A DNA stretch of 64,000 bases from Tomocerus qinae (GCA_020055645.1 CM034549.1:14653930-14717929); one strand, 5' to 3'; positions 47,801 to 63,280 are shown, counted from the first letter of the stretch. Notes: generated by a model not told the origin, from the sequence alone. Program-made: numbers and translations.

Positions 47801-50800
47801 AAATATATACGTCATAGCCAAGGTAGAATAACCAGAATAACAGACAGACGTTAAATTAGCCAGCAGCATTTACTCAAAAATGATAATATTACAACAGGAA
47901 ATTGCTTGATATACGTATAATATTTGTAAGCATAAGTTTATTAAAATCAGTCAAAACAATTCTAGGTAGCAGGTAAAAAATGTCTACAATGACTACAAGA
48001 GTTGCCCCCACTAAAATTGTTATTACAATATTCTAAAGATATTATAAATTGTTGCAATAAATTGCATCAAAGTAGATAGTGGAAATAGTGTTATGATTGA
48101 CTAGACTATTTTAAAGTTTTGTTTTTTATTGAGCTAGGAGGGGGAGGATTGGAATCTCCAGTTGGCTACGGGCTACGACACATGCATAGCTTGCAGGCAA
48201 ACAAACATATAAATGTACATTACATTGGATAGAGCGCAACACAAGAGCTTCAATGTAATCACCAAATAGTGGCAGTCGGCAGTGTTGCTGAATAGATAAG
48301 ACACCGCAGTCGAAATACCTCGCAGTAATGATACCTAACTTAATTCTATTGCTTGAACATGGCAGAGATATGGACTGTTGGCTGGTCTGTTATTGGATAG
48401 ACATAGTTGCACGAAGGTATATACTGTGGTTGTCTGCCTTCTCTTTCTTTCATGAATTAATTCAATCAACAAACGGAACAGTTTGCTCATCCATGGAATT
48501 GTATGATGATATGAAACACATTTGTGTCTGAAGTGTTCATTCATGCAGTAATATTAAAACAACATAGCGCCTTTCTCTTCGTCTTTCCCCAAACCTTCCC
48601 AGGCATCCCATCGTATACTAAATTACCTAATTATTCTCTTGCGTGAGCGATGATAGGCAAGGTACGATGAAACTGACTTTCCGTGCTGTTCTATAAGTTC
48701 AATCAATCTTGACAGGGATGTGCACTTGTTCTACTCTGGATTAATTACTTTCACTGCCCATTTATAATTACAGAGCTAAAGGTGAGAAAACCCACATAGT
48801 TAGCTGTTACTATTTAATAGATACACTTAAACAAGGCAAATAGTGTAGATCGTGAATTCTATAGCATGCCATGGTGAATGTGGTAACAATGCAAGCATGA
48901 TTACAGTAGCCAGAGTTGCTATTTAGCCTTGGTGTTTACTTATGTACTTTATGGGTTCTTCGTTGATCAATCAGCTAAGCATCAACGTTTCATACTAATT
49001 CCAACCTAGAATTTATAACTTGTTGGCGTGGGTTTTTGGTTTCCTAACTGCATTTGAAGGATTTGAATAGAAACGTGCATTGAACTGAGTGATCTAAATT
49101 ATAAACTGCTTAAGTCTTGGTTAATTACAATTTACGAAGAAGCAAGTAAGGAAATTACAACTATAAGTGGGTTGTAGTTGTAATGAATTATTGTTACATG
49201 TTTGTTATTTCTATTCTACATTGAAATCTGTAATTTAAATGAATAAAGAGTATGTCCCATAATTAATAGATAGAAGTATTCAACCTACAATTTCCCTGCA
49301 AGATGCAAAAGCATTCTGGAAAATTGCCGAAAGCCTTTCCTGTGTAAAGATACTAGGAACATGGTTTTAATATTAGGATCATGGTTCAAGCACCTCCGAG
49401 ATGAAAGCAGATAGGGTCTTTATTGAATTGCAGTTTAATTAAGTGCCGTAGTGTTGGTTCAGTAACTTAATAATGTGAAAGTGAATGGCCGTGGAAAGGT
49501 TAGTAAAAGTCAAGTGATCAGTAAATACGTAGAGAAAGTAATAAAAATGGTTTCAATAACATTTTGTAGCCAGCATGTACATGACACTTCATGGGGTCTA
49601 GTTCAAAAAGAACTACTCCTAGATTTCTCCGAAACACTTTTATTTACAATTCAACATTAGTGCTACAGCGTTAACTGTCACCCAATACCTCTATCTTTTA
49701 ATGGCACTCATGTAGAGCACTTTTCCAATAATATGCATAGTATCTATTCATCTTAAATTCGGAAGAATGCAATTACTTACAGCCACTAGAAGACGACAGA
49801 AATGGAACTACTTATACTTATTTACCATATGATTTGAATGCCATATCATATAACTATATAATATACTTGCAATCGAATGAACTCCTTTACTGTATTAAGT
49901 ATTTATACTGGTAGGAAGAAAAACGAGATGCTAATACCCATATCTCACCTGTCTCGTATACTTAAACAATAAAATATACTACAACTAAGAAATACTATCT
50001 TTACCTCGATTAAACATCTAAAATGCATTAAATAATGCGAATCGGATATTCAGTCTACATTAAAGAACATCTTGACATAAAATCTTGAAATATTGGATTA
50101 AAGAAACAGCTTGACTGTAAAGATCCAATTTCTGAAATAATGAAATGGTAAATGGATACTAAAGTGCACTTGCTCGGTGCTCCAAATTTTGCAGATGGAA
50201 AGATATCATATTGTAAGCAATAGTTTCGATTGTAGATTGTCGTTTCTGTTTTATAAAGAATCAGAGTTATAGACGAGGTAAGTAGCAAACTGTAGAATGA
50301 AATTCTGTTATTGTGTTATCCCCATGTATTCTGTCTTTTTATGAGTGAACAGCCTAACCTTTTGCCTAACAACTTTTGGACCAAAAACACTATAAGTTCA
50401 AACTTTTCTTTCTCTTGGATTCGATTTAAAATTGGAATGAGACTTTCTCGGGGGATCAGTTGAAAAACAAAAATATTATGCAAATCCCTTTAAGAATCTC
50501 TGTCCAGATAACTGAATGTTATTGATACCCAATAATAGTTGCAATGTGACTACTTCATTACAAGTATCGGTTTTATGTATAAGTGTGCATGTTATTTGTA
50601 TTAGCAAGCTTTATGATTTCGTTTAGTCTGGCTGTCAGAGTGTAAGGTGTAAGTATAAGTTAGTAGGAGTATACTATAACTCAAGATTGGATTAAGACAA
50701 TTCTTTTAAGTATTTTATACGTGCTAGCTATTGGGTTTGGGGTCCTATGTATCTAACATTGAATCCCTACCTACATAGATGTTCGTTTAGATTAGCGTAG

Positions 50801-53720
50801 GAGATGGGTAAGTAGCATCTATGCTCACACTAACGGATTCGGTATTTTGTAGTGTAGGTGTTGATCTTATTTGTCAACGGAAGTCAATGCTAAGTAAATG
50901 TGCGTTTAGGAAGTGTACTTTCCTTGTTTGCTGAAAGTGTCTACAGACAGAGTAAATATCAAGTGTTCAAAAATTATGGAGCAGTTAAATAGGTAATAAC
51001 CTAATCTAAATTTAACTTTCAAGGATTTTTCTGCATGAGCAGCACACATCAGAACACCCGTACAAATCTGCAAATTAATGTTTTCACAACATGGGCTTCT
51101 GTTTTTGACTCTAATTGGAAATAAACAACTCTAATTTAACTTTATGTTCCGTTCCTGAAAATTAAAACGTAGTTTGCATTTAAAAATATTTCAATGTAGG
51201 AAGTTTCAACCAGTTTTAAAAGAGAATCCAAGCTATAAAGGTATAAAGTAAATTGTTATTAATATATTTGCTTTTTTATTCCATACCACGAAATGATACT
51301 CTAAAGTTTTGTATGCACGTATGTTTACAAATACGTCATTGGTAGCAGTTAGCTATTCAATACATTCTACTATTTAACTGTAAGTGCGAATTATGAGACC
51401 AAAGGTTGGTAAATATAATAACATTGCAATAGTTACATTGAAAATGGGCCACTATTTTCCTGGTATATACCTACCTAGCAATATCTGGAACATACCCAAA
51501 GATTTAACTTGTCATGAATTACCAGTCTTTGTATATCTAAACTAGACTCTATGGGTTGTTTATTTTTACGTGAGCTTTAGAAACATTTTGTCTGAGACAG
51601 GTAAAGAGAGAAAATGAAAGGCACTGTCTCCCTTTGCTCCTGTTAAAAAAAACAACCAAAGAAAGCTCTTCCTGCTAACTCACAATTTTAGCCTTTCTTT
51701 GATTAACAACTGGACTAGACTGGATAATTGCTCTAACAAAGGTTCCTTTGACATAAGTCTTACAAGTCTTATAAAAATTGGAAACGTACAACTTACATAA
51801 TCACGTAATCCGTTGTACGTGTTATATAATAACTAATACTCACTACGTAGACATAATGATACAAAGCATTATGAAAGCAGCAGAATCATCTAAAACTTTC
51901 CTTTCGCTTGAATAATGCTTTTCTACGCTCTTTTATTCCTGCATAGGACCTGAAAGGTTCTATTTTATCTCAAGAGGAAATCTATCAAGTTTTTCTTTGA
52001 AATTCAGAAGAATAATGAAAACCAAGACTGAAATACATAGTAATATTTTTGAATCGAAAAAAGGAAAGACGACAGAACGAGAAAGTATGATGACAGTCTT
52101 TAGTATTAATTGTTATTAATAAAAGTCTGAAGCGAACGGAATTGCAATTTCCAGAAATGTAAGTTGCACGCGAAATGAAAATATTGTGCTAAAAATGTAC
52201 TTAGGTACTACATAAAAACTTCATAATATCATGCATGTCTATCAATTATGATAGAAACTATAAGTACTTATGTAACAGTTGGTGAATGTGAATGTCATTG
52301 CAAAACTTCGTTCCTGGGGGTAATCGACAACTAACATGCACTGCTGGTAATCTCATTTCAGCAAAGTTTTCTCATGAGATTTTGTCCCGTTTACTGTACT
52401 CCTCACGAATGAGGATCACTATCGCAAGTGAATTTTCTAGAGAACTGCTTAGTTATTTAAGAAAATTCTTTTCTTTAGCTCGCATATGGCATAGAGTTAC
52501 AATTTTTAGCATTCTGTAGAATTGTGAACAAAGAATACTGAGACAAAGGATGTCATTAAATAGTAATAGCAAATAATGAAATTGGGTAGCATGTAGATGT
52601 GATGATAAATTTATATTATGCACATATTCTTTCTTTCTTCGTACGCTTTCACTTATTCCTCTCCCTCTTGTCATGTGCAATTTTCTCATTTGCTTGAATA
52701 ATACATCTAGTTTAACAGGTCATCTGAGTAACTTCGGGCAAGACCTAATGCTTAGTATTTCCCAGTTAAAATTCTAAGAATCCTCTTGTGAAATAAAATA
52801 TGCAAAAGTTCCTTTGAACTAACACTGTACTACTGTACTGGGTAAAGACACGATATATCAAAATGTAAAACGACATTGTAAAGCGGTTATTTTTTGCGGC
52901 TACAGAAATTTTATGTGGGTATCAGTGGATGTCAGTGGGTTTAAAGAACTCCGTCGGAAAGTGTTTGACATTTAAATGAATATATATCAGGTAGTAAATA
53001 GAACTCGAGATGCAACTGAAGAATAAACATAAAATCATGCACTAACCTTGAATAAAAGAGAAAAATTGCTGACACTTGCAAAATTTATCAGAGACAGGAC
53101 GGGGTAATGACAGACGAAAAAAATGAAGATAAAATTTAAGTTAAATATAGTGCCAAATATTTTTAAAAATGCATTTACTGTAGGTCTAGTATAAACTTAG
53201 AAATGTGAAAAGTGTCAAGAGAAAGTATATTTGCGTAATGTAAGTATTTAATGGTCATAATCCGATTTCAACTTGCAATAGGCTTTATACCGATATATCA
53301 AAAAGAAAAACGCACTTATCCTTTTAAATACTATACTGTCTTGTGTATCTTAGAGAAGTTATAATATTATATAAAAATATATCTGTGGAATGGAAGGATT
53401 CCAATTTCCAAATACCGATGCTGTGCTGATCTAGTCATCTTTGATGTCGGGATACACTGGATGCCAAACTTCCTCCGTAAAATCTCTAGTCACCCTCCAA
53501 ATTCTCAATGAAGTTTAGTTGATAGGGGCGTTTCTGGTTACGTAGTTACTTCAAAATGAATTAATGGCTTTTCGAAAATCCTTGTCCAAATACAATACAT
53601 ACCATGCATTGTTTGCGAAACGCAGAGTTAATTTTCTAGTACCTCTATAGGGATTATCTATAGATTTTAAGCTAGCTTTTAGAGAAGCAAAACAATCCCA
53701 TTATACTAGATCCGAATGCT
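38812..53720. other. Long AT-rich region, no supported gene
   Basis: About 15 kb without a gene that can be defended. It may hold the missing 5' exon and promoter of the GPCR. Short ORFs lack family signatures, and no long inverted repeats were noticed by eye. Confidence 0.35.
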
Positions 53721-54260
53721 AAAAGGTTTTTAATCCTCTGCAAAGATTTCCATTCAAGTTTATGCTAAACTACTGGCTCTTTTGAGAAGTAAACAACTTT
53801 GATGAGATTCACCGCAGCTATTGTCAATTTAATTTCTTCCGTAAAATAAAATCCATTCGTAATCATAACGCTCCCTGAATTACTTTTCAGTTCAAATAAA
53901 ACCTAAGGTGGTCACGCTAAAACATCAAAAGGATATTACTTGATTTCAAGGTCTTTTTTAACGTGTCACAAATAGGAATCTATCTCCTATCAAACATGAA
54001 ATACAATTATCTACCATATAGTTCAGCTTAGAATTTAGTACTATCACATCTTTGTAAGAAAAGTGATATTGACTACTGCTACCAAATACCATTTACTATT
54101 TATTGGCTTTCAGTGACCTAAAAGACAAATTGTGGTTCAGATTAATATTTAAAGAGGTTCTAGTCCTCTGAGAATATTTGACATTCTCCACGTCCAGTCT
54201 CATAATCCCTTTTGGGAAGCAAACAACTTTATGGTACTCCCTGCAGATATTTAAGCTATT
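53721..54260. repeat. Weak diverged duplication
   Basis: Two segments about 430 bp apart (near 53725-53825 and 54155-54255) share AGGTT...TAGTCCTCTG or TAATCCTCTG and GAAG(T/C)AAACAACTTT in the same order. They may be old copies of one repeat, with low similarity. Confidence 0.3.
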
Positions 54261-56357
54261 TGTTTTTCACAACATTAGAGTCCCTATATCCCATCCGTAC
54301 AAAAATAAAACTTCTGCTAGTTGAATGATCAGTGGCATCTTTACTTTAGTGGACGAAGTGGAGTAAAATAAAGAGTTGAGTAGTTATTGAATACAACATT
54401 AGTAAAGTAAGAATTAAATCAGGATTTCTTTTTTTCACTTCATTTGCAAATGCAAGGAAAACTACTTAATACAAAACGCCTACGATGAAATGATCGAGAC
54501 TTAAACAATAAGTAGCAGATGTAGAGGAATTCGTTTTATTGACTTGGCCCACACATGACACAAAAGAGAATTCAATTTCGCAATTGTCTAAGTAGACTTT
54601 TATTTAAAATGCAATAGAGCATGCATGACCATGACGTAATTGTTATTTGATTTTGATTTGAGAAACTGAGAATAGCTACTACACAAGGTCCTTTGCATAC
54701 TCAATGTTCACAAACTCCACCCATTGTATTCTGTAAACTTAGAATGACATTAAATAGTACATGTAGTACTATAATTGTGTATAAACAAACGCAAAATTTT
54801 AATACAGACCCAAGGACATGTTCTTGTAGAGGTTTATTAAAAGCTCCTTCAGATGTAAATATGCACCTACTCCAACATTATTGTATATTTCGCAAAATCT
54901 TTAGATTACTCCGGAAGACAAAGTGGGAGTAACAAATTCAGCCATGTAAACAAGAGAATATCATTGCAGAATGCACGGACACTTCCGATACTCACTGAAA
55001 GTTTGGGTAGAAAAGGCTAACCAAGACAAAGACAAATAGAAATTACTCCAAGTTTGGATTTTGAATGTGTGCATTGTTAAGATGCAAATGTACCAAATGG
55101 TCTGTGAAATTAAAATAGCAGAGCAGCATGTGGAAACGATGGTATTACAAGGCTCAAGCGTCAACATTTGATATTTAAATTGGCTTTTCATGTCTTACTA
55201 CACCAACTGCCATTGTTATATTGTGGAAAAGATGGACAGTTACAAATGCTCATGTTATTCTGGGTGTACACAAATTTTTCGAATGCCTACGCACTATTAA
55301 TCTTATATTCAATTTCAGTGCACCACATTTTACATAATGCAGTATATTTTATGCAAAAGTATCTTAATATGGAGTAGAACCATTTTGTTTTTCATCCCAA
55401 GGTAATTCAGATGAAAAGTAATGCTGCTAATTGTGTGTATTTACGCAATTGGCAATTCCTATATTGACATATTTTTCGGTTATTGTCGATGAACAAATTA
55501 TTAGGGTAACAATCTTAAAACCGTTGGTAATACCCAAGTGCTTGTTAGATACTTTCATGCTTGCTCTTATCAGGAAACTCTACTTGGAAACTGCGAAATC
55601 TGTGGAATATTAAATAAAATCAGTCTGATCATATGATAATTTAACAAATGGTATTTTCTACTCTCCACGATTCACAAATACAAATGTGCAGACAATTGAA
55701 TTTCTTTTTTAAATAAATTAATTGTAAACTTATATGACTATGCTATGACATACCCAAGAATTGAAAAGACAAATAGATGAAGTATCAGCAAGTTCTTTTC
55801 GATAATATTTATTAAACACATGCTAAATGACTTATATAGTAGTACAGTGTTATCCGTACCGTAGTAGTAGTATTTATAAGTAATATACAATAGTTAAATA
55901 TATACTAGTGTTACCTGCCTAATGTAAATTAAGCTAAAGCGGGGATGACCAAGAGAAGGTGACAATCATCTACAGTGACAGCTCCAGGACATTATTCTTC
56001 ACTATTAAGTAGCAACTGCGTACAAGTAATAAAATAGCTTATTATAAATAGCTCTACTGCTACCGTATGTACATTTGCATAATATTAGTGAGCGAAAACC
56101 GACTATTTCGTTAAGGTTGTTTGTAAAGCTCTTTAGTGAATGCACTTAGCACGGCGTTACACACGCCCTATTCATTTATCACATTTATATCAAAATCACA
56201 GTCAGTTTACACATTTGCTCAGCTCACGTAATCAGTGCTTTGTTTGCATAAGGGTTGAGGGGACAAAAAGACTTTTCATATTGCTCTTGTGTACTTCATT
56301 TTACATTATTGACTATCTGGAAAATGAGAAGGATTTCCTATGAATGAAAGTTTCTAC

Positions 56358-58308
56358 TTATTTCATTGAATTCATTGCAGTTACTGCTGGAAAGCGTGTA
56401 CCGTGTACCCATCTAGGACTAGGATAACTATACTCTATTTTCATAATATGATTAAAACGAATAGGTTTGGGTTTTTGTACTTCTGGACAAATAGGAACGA
56501 TCCCTGAAGATGATGGCGATAAATGCCTTTTAGGATTGCTGTGGCAAGTTCCCTCGTGCCGCTGTACCGCATCCTTTCGAGAAAGTCTGTTAAATTGAAG
56601 AAAACACTGATGTAATAGTTCAAATGTGAGAAGGTAAGAAGAAAGCAGTTTAAGTTAAAGCAGCTCAAGTTAAAGCTTAGGTTATTAGCGATGTGATGAC
56701 TCACGATTTTGAGCAGAATTGGCATGTGGGCTTTGCATCAGAGTCGTGCTTCATTTTTCGGTGTCGCGTCAGATTATCTTTCCGTGTGAAGGCTTTTCCA
56801 CATTCCTGTCGTAAATGTAAAACAACAATTCGAAATAAACATTTATGTCGAAGTAAAACAACCAATCGATACCAACCAATACCCCTCTAGTATATTTCAA
56901 AACCATACGGTCTGAATCACTCGTCTTTATGCTCAAAATAAAAAAAGTTATTTGCTAAAAATACATTTGAACTCACAGGACATTTCTCGGTTTGATGGCC
57001 ATGTCTCGCTTTGAGTTGTCTTTTGTTGTACTCTCTTTTGCATTCCACAGCACAGCGATTTGGGATAGGATGGTTCTTTTCCGATTCTCCGTCACTGACT
57101 TTGTCGTTGTCTTCCCAAGGCCTGAAGATTCCTGTTGTCAAATAAAATTACCATAAATACATGTAAATCTGTTCTATTGGGTTTACTAGAGGAACGCCTG
57201 TGAGGCTATTCCGATCTTTCTTTTACAAATTTGGCAGAAGCGTCTGTAGATATATACTAATCTGTCCAAATTTTCCATACACGCCACGTGTATGCATCGA
57301 AATACTGACGTTACCCCTAAAGCAGCATGATCTAATTTGGCCTACGATTATATGTGATGTCATCCTCTGATGTCTGCTCCTTATTGTGCTTATACTACAA
57401 CAACCAAGGAAGACAGATTATAATAGTGTGACAACACACTACTGAAAGCAAGATTTATAGACCTGGAGCTTATTTATCCCCGGAAATATTTTAGTCTTCG
57501 CACTCACTCTGTGAACACAGTGAAAATTTACAATACAAATGCCATCAATGTATGATGTTGTCGTTAGCTGAACAAATCATAGCGATTTATGCAATACTAC
57601 CGTAATATCAATCTATAGGTATTTAAACGGTCTTCCAGCGTGTCGTTAATTAATAACTATTGTAGTACAAACAAAGTACAATACCTAAATTAAAATTTCT
57701 GTTTTGTAAAAACAATAAGACAGAATTACTTAAACGAAGCTAAAGTATTTCAAGTTCACAATCACAATAATTTACTGTATCATATCAATTTACTGACTTA
57801 TTTTCATAGATTTAGACTGTACAATGTTCTTAATTACTGTTAAATAGGTTTAGCTCTGTAGCTCTATTTAGAAATAAGCCCCTGTGTATTCCACTTCAGT
57901 CCAGATTGTAACTAATGTGTTGATGGAAGCTTTCGATTCGTTCGTATTAAGTAATTGTAATTCTATCATTGCCCCAGCCCAGGTAACGATATGTAAGAGA
58001 AGTAAATATCTTATTTACAATCAAAAACTTACATTTTAATTACATTTAATTAAGCAATAGTTTTTACTGGTTGAATAAAGTTGCTTAAGTTTCTCTAGTG
58101 AAAGTTGCAATTATATTATGAAATGATTACTAAATGCCCCACCCTATTTACTACGTAATTGCACTAATTAGCTACATACGACATAAGTACTACACCTACA
58201 TCATGTATGCTTAAAATGACTTTGTATAAATGAAATTTAATTTACTAAAACGGTATCAAAATTTCAGAAATATAGATAAATTTAAAACATACTTGAATGG
58301 GCGACCAT
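56358..58308 (-). CDS. C2H2 zinc-finger protein, 166 aa, four exons
   Basis: Coding exons are 58308-58293, 57131-56977, 56805-56705 and 56586-56358, totalling 501 bases. All phases agree (1, 0, 2). Donors are gtatgt, gtgagt and gtgagt, and acceptors end ACAACAG, TTACGACAG and TTTAACAG. The start is MVAHS in an exon bounded 5' by TTTCTTACAG at 58345, implying another, non-coding exon upstream. Finger 2 (C56, C59, H72, H77; KCP/ECGKAFTRKDNLTRH) is split exactly by an intron after KCP, and joining restores a textbook finger. Finger 3 is C85, C88, H101, H106 (CQFCSKSLSRKDAVQRH). A degenerate finger lies at C32, C36, H49, H51. The C-terminal 55 residues have no known motif. It is likely a nuclear DNA-binding regulator, with target unknown. 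Confidence 0.8.
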
Positions 58309-58344
58309 TTTTCTTAGATCCAGTGAGTCAACTTAGGCAGTCGC

Positions 58345-61300
58345 CTGTAAGAAAATGAAGAAAAAGTAGAATGTGGTGAGAGACTACAGTTTGAAAAGAA
58401 GTCGTAGAGAGTGGACCGAAATGTAAAATGGCGTCAGTGATATGAGAAATGGAGTGAAAATTGTAATTTGTGGACGTTGTTGTGGACGGGGAGTTGGGGA
58501 GGAGTAATTATGTTGTTTGTAGTGGAGGTGACCATGGACTAATGGAGGCTCCTGAATCGGACTGGTCTTTAAATGACTAGTGTTAAATCTCCACCAAGTA
58601 ATGATAATGATATCAGGATGAAGCAGGAGTGTAAAGGTAGACATTTAGGTATCATATGAGGAGGAGGGTAGATAGGACTGGACAGTCGGAGACAACGATG
58701 GAGTTAAATATGATTTCTGTAGGGACTGTGCTTTTAATGTTTTAATCGTTTACCCAACAGAGCCAATAAAAGACCATGAAAGGGTTAGTTAGTCCTACAG
58801 CTACGTGCAGGTATTTATCAATCGCAAATCGTAGAAAAGTCGCAATTCATGCATTACATGTACATGGAAAAATATTCCCTAAATATCTCCTAAGCTTTAT
58901 CATGTAATATTTACAGTGGGAGGTAATTGTTTTATTTATGTATTAAATTTTATCTGTCCATACTTTTGCCACACGACTGAGACACGGTCACAACTCAACA
59001 CTACAAGCTCTTCATAAAAGTTCGCTTGTACATACTAGACAGAGATTTGTGATTAAATTTAATTATGTATAGCACACACTTGCAAAATTACCTTGCTGCA
59101 TTAAAATATATACTAAAATTCTGTATACCTATTACATCGATATATCTGCGTATCTATAAAAGTTAAAATTACGCGTATATACATTAATATACAGGTAATC
59201 CCAGAGCAGACACACGTAAATGGCATAAAAATTAAAGCACTCACTCAGAACATCAAAGAAAAATTTGATATGATAAGTAAATTAACATTTCACCTTCTGA
59301 AAAGCCTATTGTGTGTAGTTATCATAAATCAATGAAAAACAAAGCAGATGATTACATAGAGATAGATCACGAGGAGCAGAGCAAAGCCTCCCCATTAATT
59401 TTTTACGATTGTCAATGAGGTTCACTAATGAAATGGAATATTGGAGTATTCTCGTACCTCTTCTAAGTGTACGATAATTGACCCGGACTGAAAGTTTACT
59501 CTAGGGATTTTTATAATTCATTTACCTACACATACTCTCGAGTTGGGGTGATGTGCACTACCATCATTAGAAATTACCCCGTGTACCCTCTCTCTACCTG
59601 ACACAAGTAGAAAACAATCCTGACTAAAATACATTGCTCTTGGAAATTAAACATACACTTACATATATTATACCTACCTAGGATTCAAATCATCCTATAG
59701 CAAATACGATTTACGTGACACTTTATTGCTTTACTTTTCTACTTTTTAACATTGACTTCAATATTTTCTGGGACGGATTATTATTGTATGCTTGCTTGTT
59801 ACGCTCGGTCTCTATGAATCCCTAATGGTCCTAATCAGTAAGGAATCTTAAGCATAGACTCTAAATTATACTCCAACCCTTTCCTAGTTAATAGAGTTGT
59901 ACCCTTCTATTTTTTACAAGGATGAACAACATTTGTGCTTTTCTTCATCAACCTCATGATTACCGTACTCAAGTTCTTATTTATTATGCAACAGACTTGT
60001 TGGCTTTTGACTTTTCGTGCAAACATGTTATAAATGACACACACAGAAATAGAAAATCGAAGTCTTTGAAAAGAGGACGATATCTCATTTAGTAATGTGT
60101 CCACTGATACGATATGCACTTTTAAGCACTTAAAAGCTATTAGAGCTAAGAATAAACTTAAAAGGTGATGAATGTAAATACTTATTCAGCAAAATTTAAA
60201 CTGTTGTCTCAATTTATTCTACATTAATATTTGTAAAACAACATGCATGTACAACTTTTCAGAATTAAAGTATCTGAAAAGTTGTAAATAATATTTCGCT
60301 GACATCCTGTATATCACGATAAAAGATGTGTAAATCGCAATGTGTTTGGGGTAAGGTTCTTTCGTTAATACAGTTTCATATAAAATTGTGCAAAAAATTA
60401 CGAAATAAAATTACGTATTATGTATTGCTTAGACGTATTTACCTGTTTGAGTTGAGGAGTATGTATGTGTAGAGTAGAGATTTTACGCTAATTTGCATAT
60501 ACGGAGATATTGATATAGGTGAGAATTCCACATTTGAGATGTAATCAAGTTATTAGGGTAAAATAGTCTTCACACAATATTATCTTTACAGATTTATGAA
60601 AAGGCAGCTGCTTTGTGATGTGACTCAGTATTTTAATCTATATAGGTATGTCGAATGCTTGTCAGATACATTCCATATCATCAGTATACACATAAGTACT
60701 TGGTATTTCACAACAGTTCCGATTATCTCATTTCTGTTCCACATCCACAGGAAGTTTATAAGCTATGCCATTTATCTACATTTATGGCCATTGTATTTTT
60801 GGAATGCATTTGGTAGACAAGAACAAGACTACTTATCAGCCCCACAAAACGATGAGTTTTAACTTCTATGCACTATGCACCGAACTGTGGAAGTTACGTA
60901 TTTGTCAATCTTGGTAAAACACAGGATAAACTAGTCCACATGAGACAATTCAACAACCAGGTATATCAATGAGAAATTACATGGGTTAATATTTGCAGAA
61001 CCCAAATTCACATGGGGAATCTCACTTGGAACAGATTCTATTATAAAAATGCGTATTTTATTGTGAGAGTGCACCCGTTATGGTAAACAGTAGGTTTATA
61101 GTTTACACCACTACTCAGTACTAATAGTTTAAATGGATAATGAAAAATCCTTGCAAGATCACACAGGATTATAATGTCATTGTAAACTCTATTGAAAACA
61201 TCTTTCTGGGTCGATAGATAATTGTTTTATGTGCTTTGCAGCTGATTGTAAAAAATTCTGCATAGTTTTACAATGCATTGATTTCCATTTGGAGAACTAA

Positions 61301-63280
61301 TTGAGTTGGTGATACTGATAATACAACATTTGACAAACTAGACTGCGGGACGTCGACAAATAATGATGAGGTGTTAGATCGTATTATAGTGCTATATAAT
61401 TGTATATAGGTACTTATAACAGGCACTATGTCTAATAATATACTAAAACTGTTCTCAATTTTGGATACCGTATCTATTTACATTTATTTGCATTATACTT
61501 ATTGAAAGGTAAATGATTACAGTGATATGAAAACGTTTACTAAACGAAAAATGCCTCTGCAAGATACAAAATAAAATTTTAAACGAGTTGTTAAAGGGTA
61601 GAAATTATAAGTACGGCAGGGTAAGCCCAAAGTGTGCTTTAAAACTGAGTTTTGTATACAAATGGTTATTTGTCTCTCGCTGGAGAACTTTGCAATTTTT
61701 GGTTGTTCTAACCCGTTCGAAGCTACTACTAAGTGGAGTAATCAGAGTTTCGTAGTTTTTAGCCATTGATTGTTCTTGATCTCAATCGAAGTGTAAATGA
61801 AAGCAACATTCTCACGCTAACGAAGTGTAATATCAATGCAGTAGCTTAATTTTAAGTCATATCAAAACAAAATAATGATTAAAATTGCGATTTACAATGA
61901 GCGGACGAAGATAAAGTTCTTTGTTTACCCTCCCACGGTCCGTAAGGTAGATATTTTACTTTTAATGATGATGAAAGAAGGACGTGAGAAAGAATTGACC
62001 TAATATCATATTATTGAAAATTACAATGCAAAGTGAATCATCATCATTGCATATAGATTAGAGTGGAGGTTGGAATTATTGTGTACATAATATCTGTTTT
62101 TACAGTAATAGGTCCGTTTGTGGATAACTCAGCGTGAGATACTCCTCTTATGGTGTTTGCATAAATGTATTTTGGTATTTGGTACCCATGTTTTAAAAAG
62201 ATAGCATTTACTAAAGTCAATAGGACTATCTGCAAAGAATTCCACAATATGTCAGTTCCTATTCTGTTATGTATTATGTTGTGCTTGATGCAGACTATTT
62301 GGCGTAACAAATGCCAAAACAAAATATGTATATTGTAGAATGGACATTGTGCAGATTACAAATTCTGAACAGACTTAATGGCTAAAGTAATTATTATAGT
62401 ATGTTTATAGCCCGATAGTTTACGCCATACTTATTCCTGCGAATATATACTGGGTGTACATGTTCTTGTCATGATAATCTTTGGCTAACAGTCAAATGCG
62501 AGGAGAATGCTAATAAAAATAGAATTGTTTATTTATACCCATTATGTGCTTACCTAACTCTAACCAACTAAATGTGGGAAAAAGTGCGATTATACCGAAT
62601 ACTTTTGTTGTGATACGACTTTTGTTTGTTTATCTCACAGAGATAAATGGACACACATACATACCGATGTCAAATTCGGAACTGCATAATGTTCCAAATG
62701 CAGTAATAGTATTATGTGTGGGCAAGAAGTATAGACTGGAGATGACAAACTGTTTCATTTTACGGATCGTTCTCGAATACATATTAGTTTAAGTGGACTT
62801 TAGGTACCTATTTAGTTGATAAGAAATGGAAAGCAAATATATCATGGCAGTAACTGTCATTATCCTATCAAGCAAATCCTCCACTATATCTAAATTCTGC
62901 TGAGTTAAATAATTCCAGTAATTAGCATTATCAGTTTAACTGTCATTGATGAATATGATTAATTTTAAACGTTTATATACGTGTAACAAGCCGGACCTCC
63001 GGTGACTCAGTGAAAGTATGCATGTACTAACACGAAGCAGCCGCGTTATCATAAAAGAAAGGAAGTGAAAACCACTATCTTTGTAGCATTATCAGTAATG
63101 TCGCAACAAATGAGCTCATCATTTAAATTCAATCTCAATTTGTCCTTTTAAGGCAATAATATTTATTACGTAGCTAGTACAGTATACATATTAGCATGCA
63201 TACGCTATTTTGGTACTAACTACTGCACAATCAAGTCCCATTTGTTTTTGTTACCTGAGTACATCAATTTTGAAATGTAA
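58345..63280. other. Upstream of the zinc-finger gene, no supported gene
   Basis: The 5' non-coding exon and promoter of the zinc-finger gene should lie here. The G-rich patch at 58380-58700 is a candidate but shows no decisive signal. The rest is AT-rich with no recognisable gene. Confidence 0.4.

Noticed and set aside
48270-48335. tRNA-Ser-like stretch (GCTGAATAGATAAG ... GTCGAAATAC), possible SINE head
   Set aside because: A-box resemblance only. No B box, poly-A or second copy was found in the window.
58384-58644. Proline/histidine-rich minus-strand ORF upstream of the zinc-finger gene
   Set aside because: It reflects a G-rich DNA patch, which could equally be 5' UTR. No domain.
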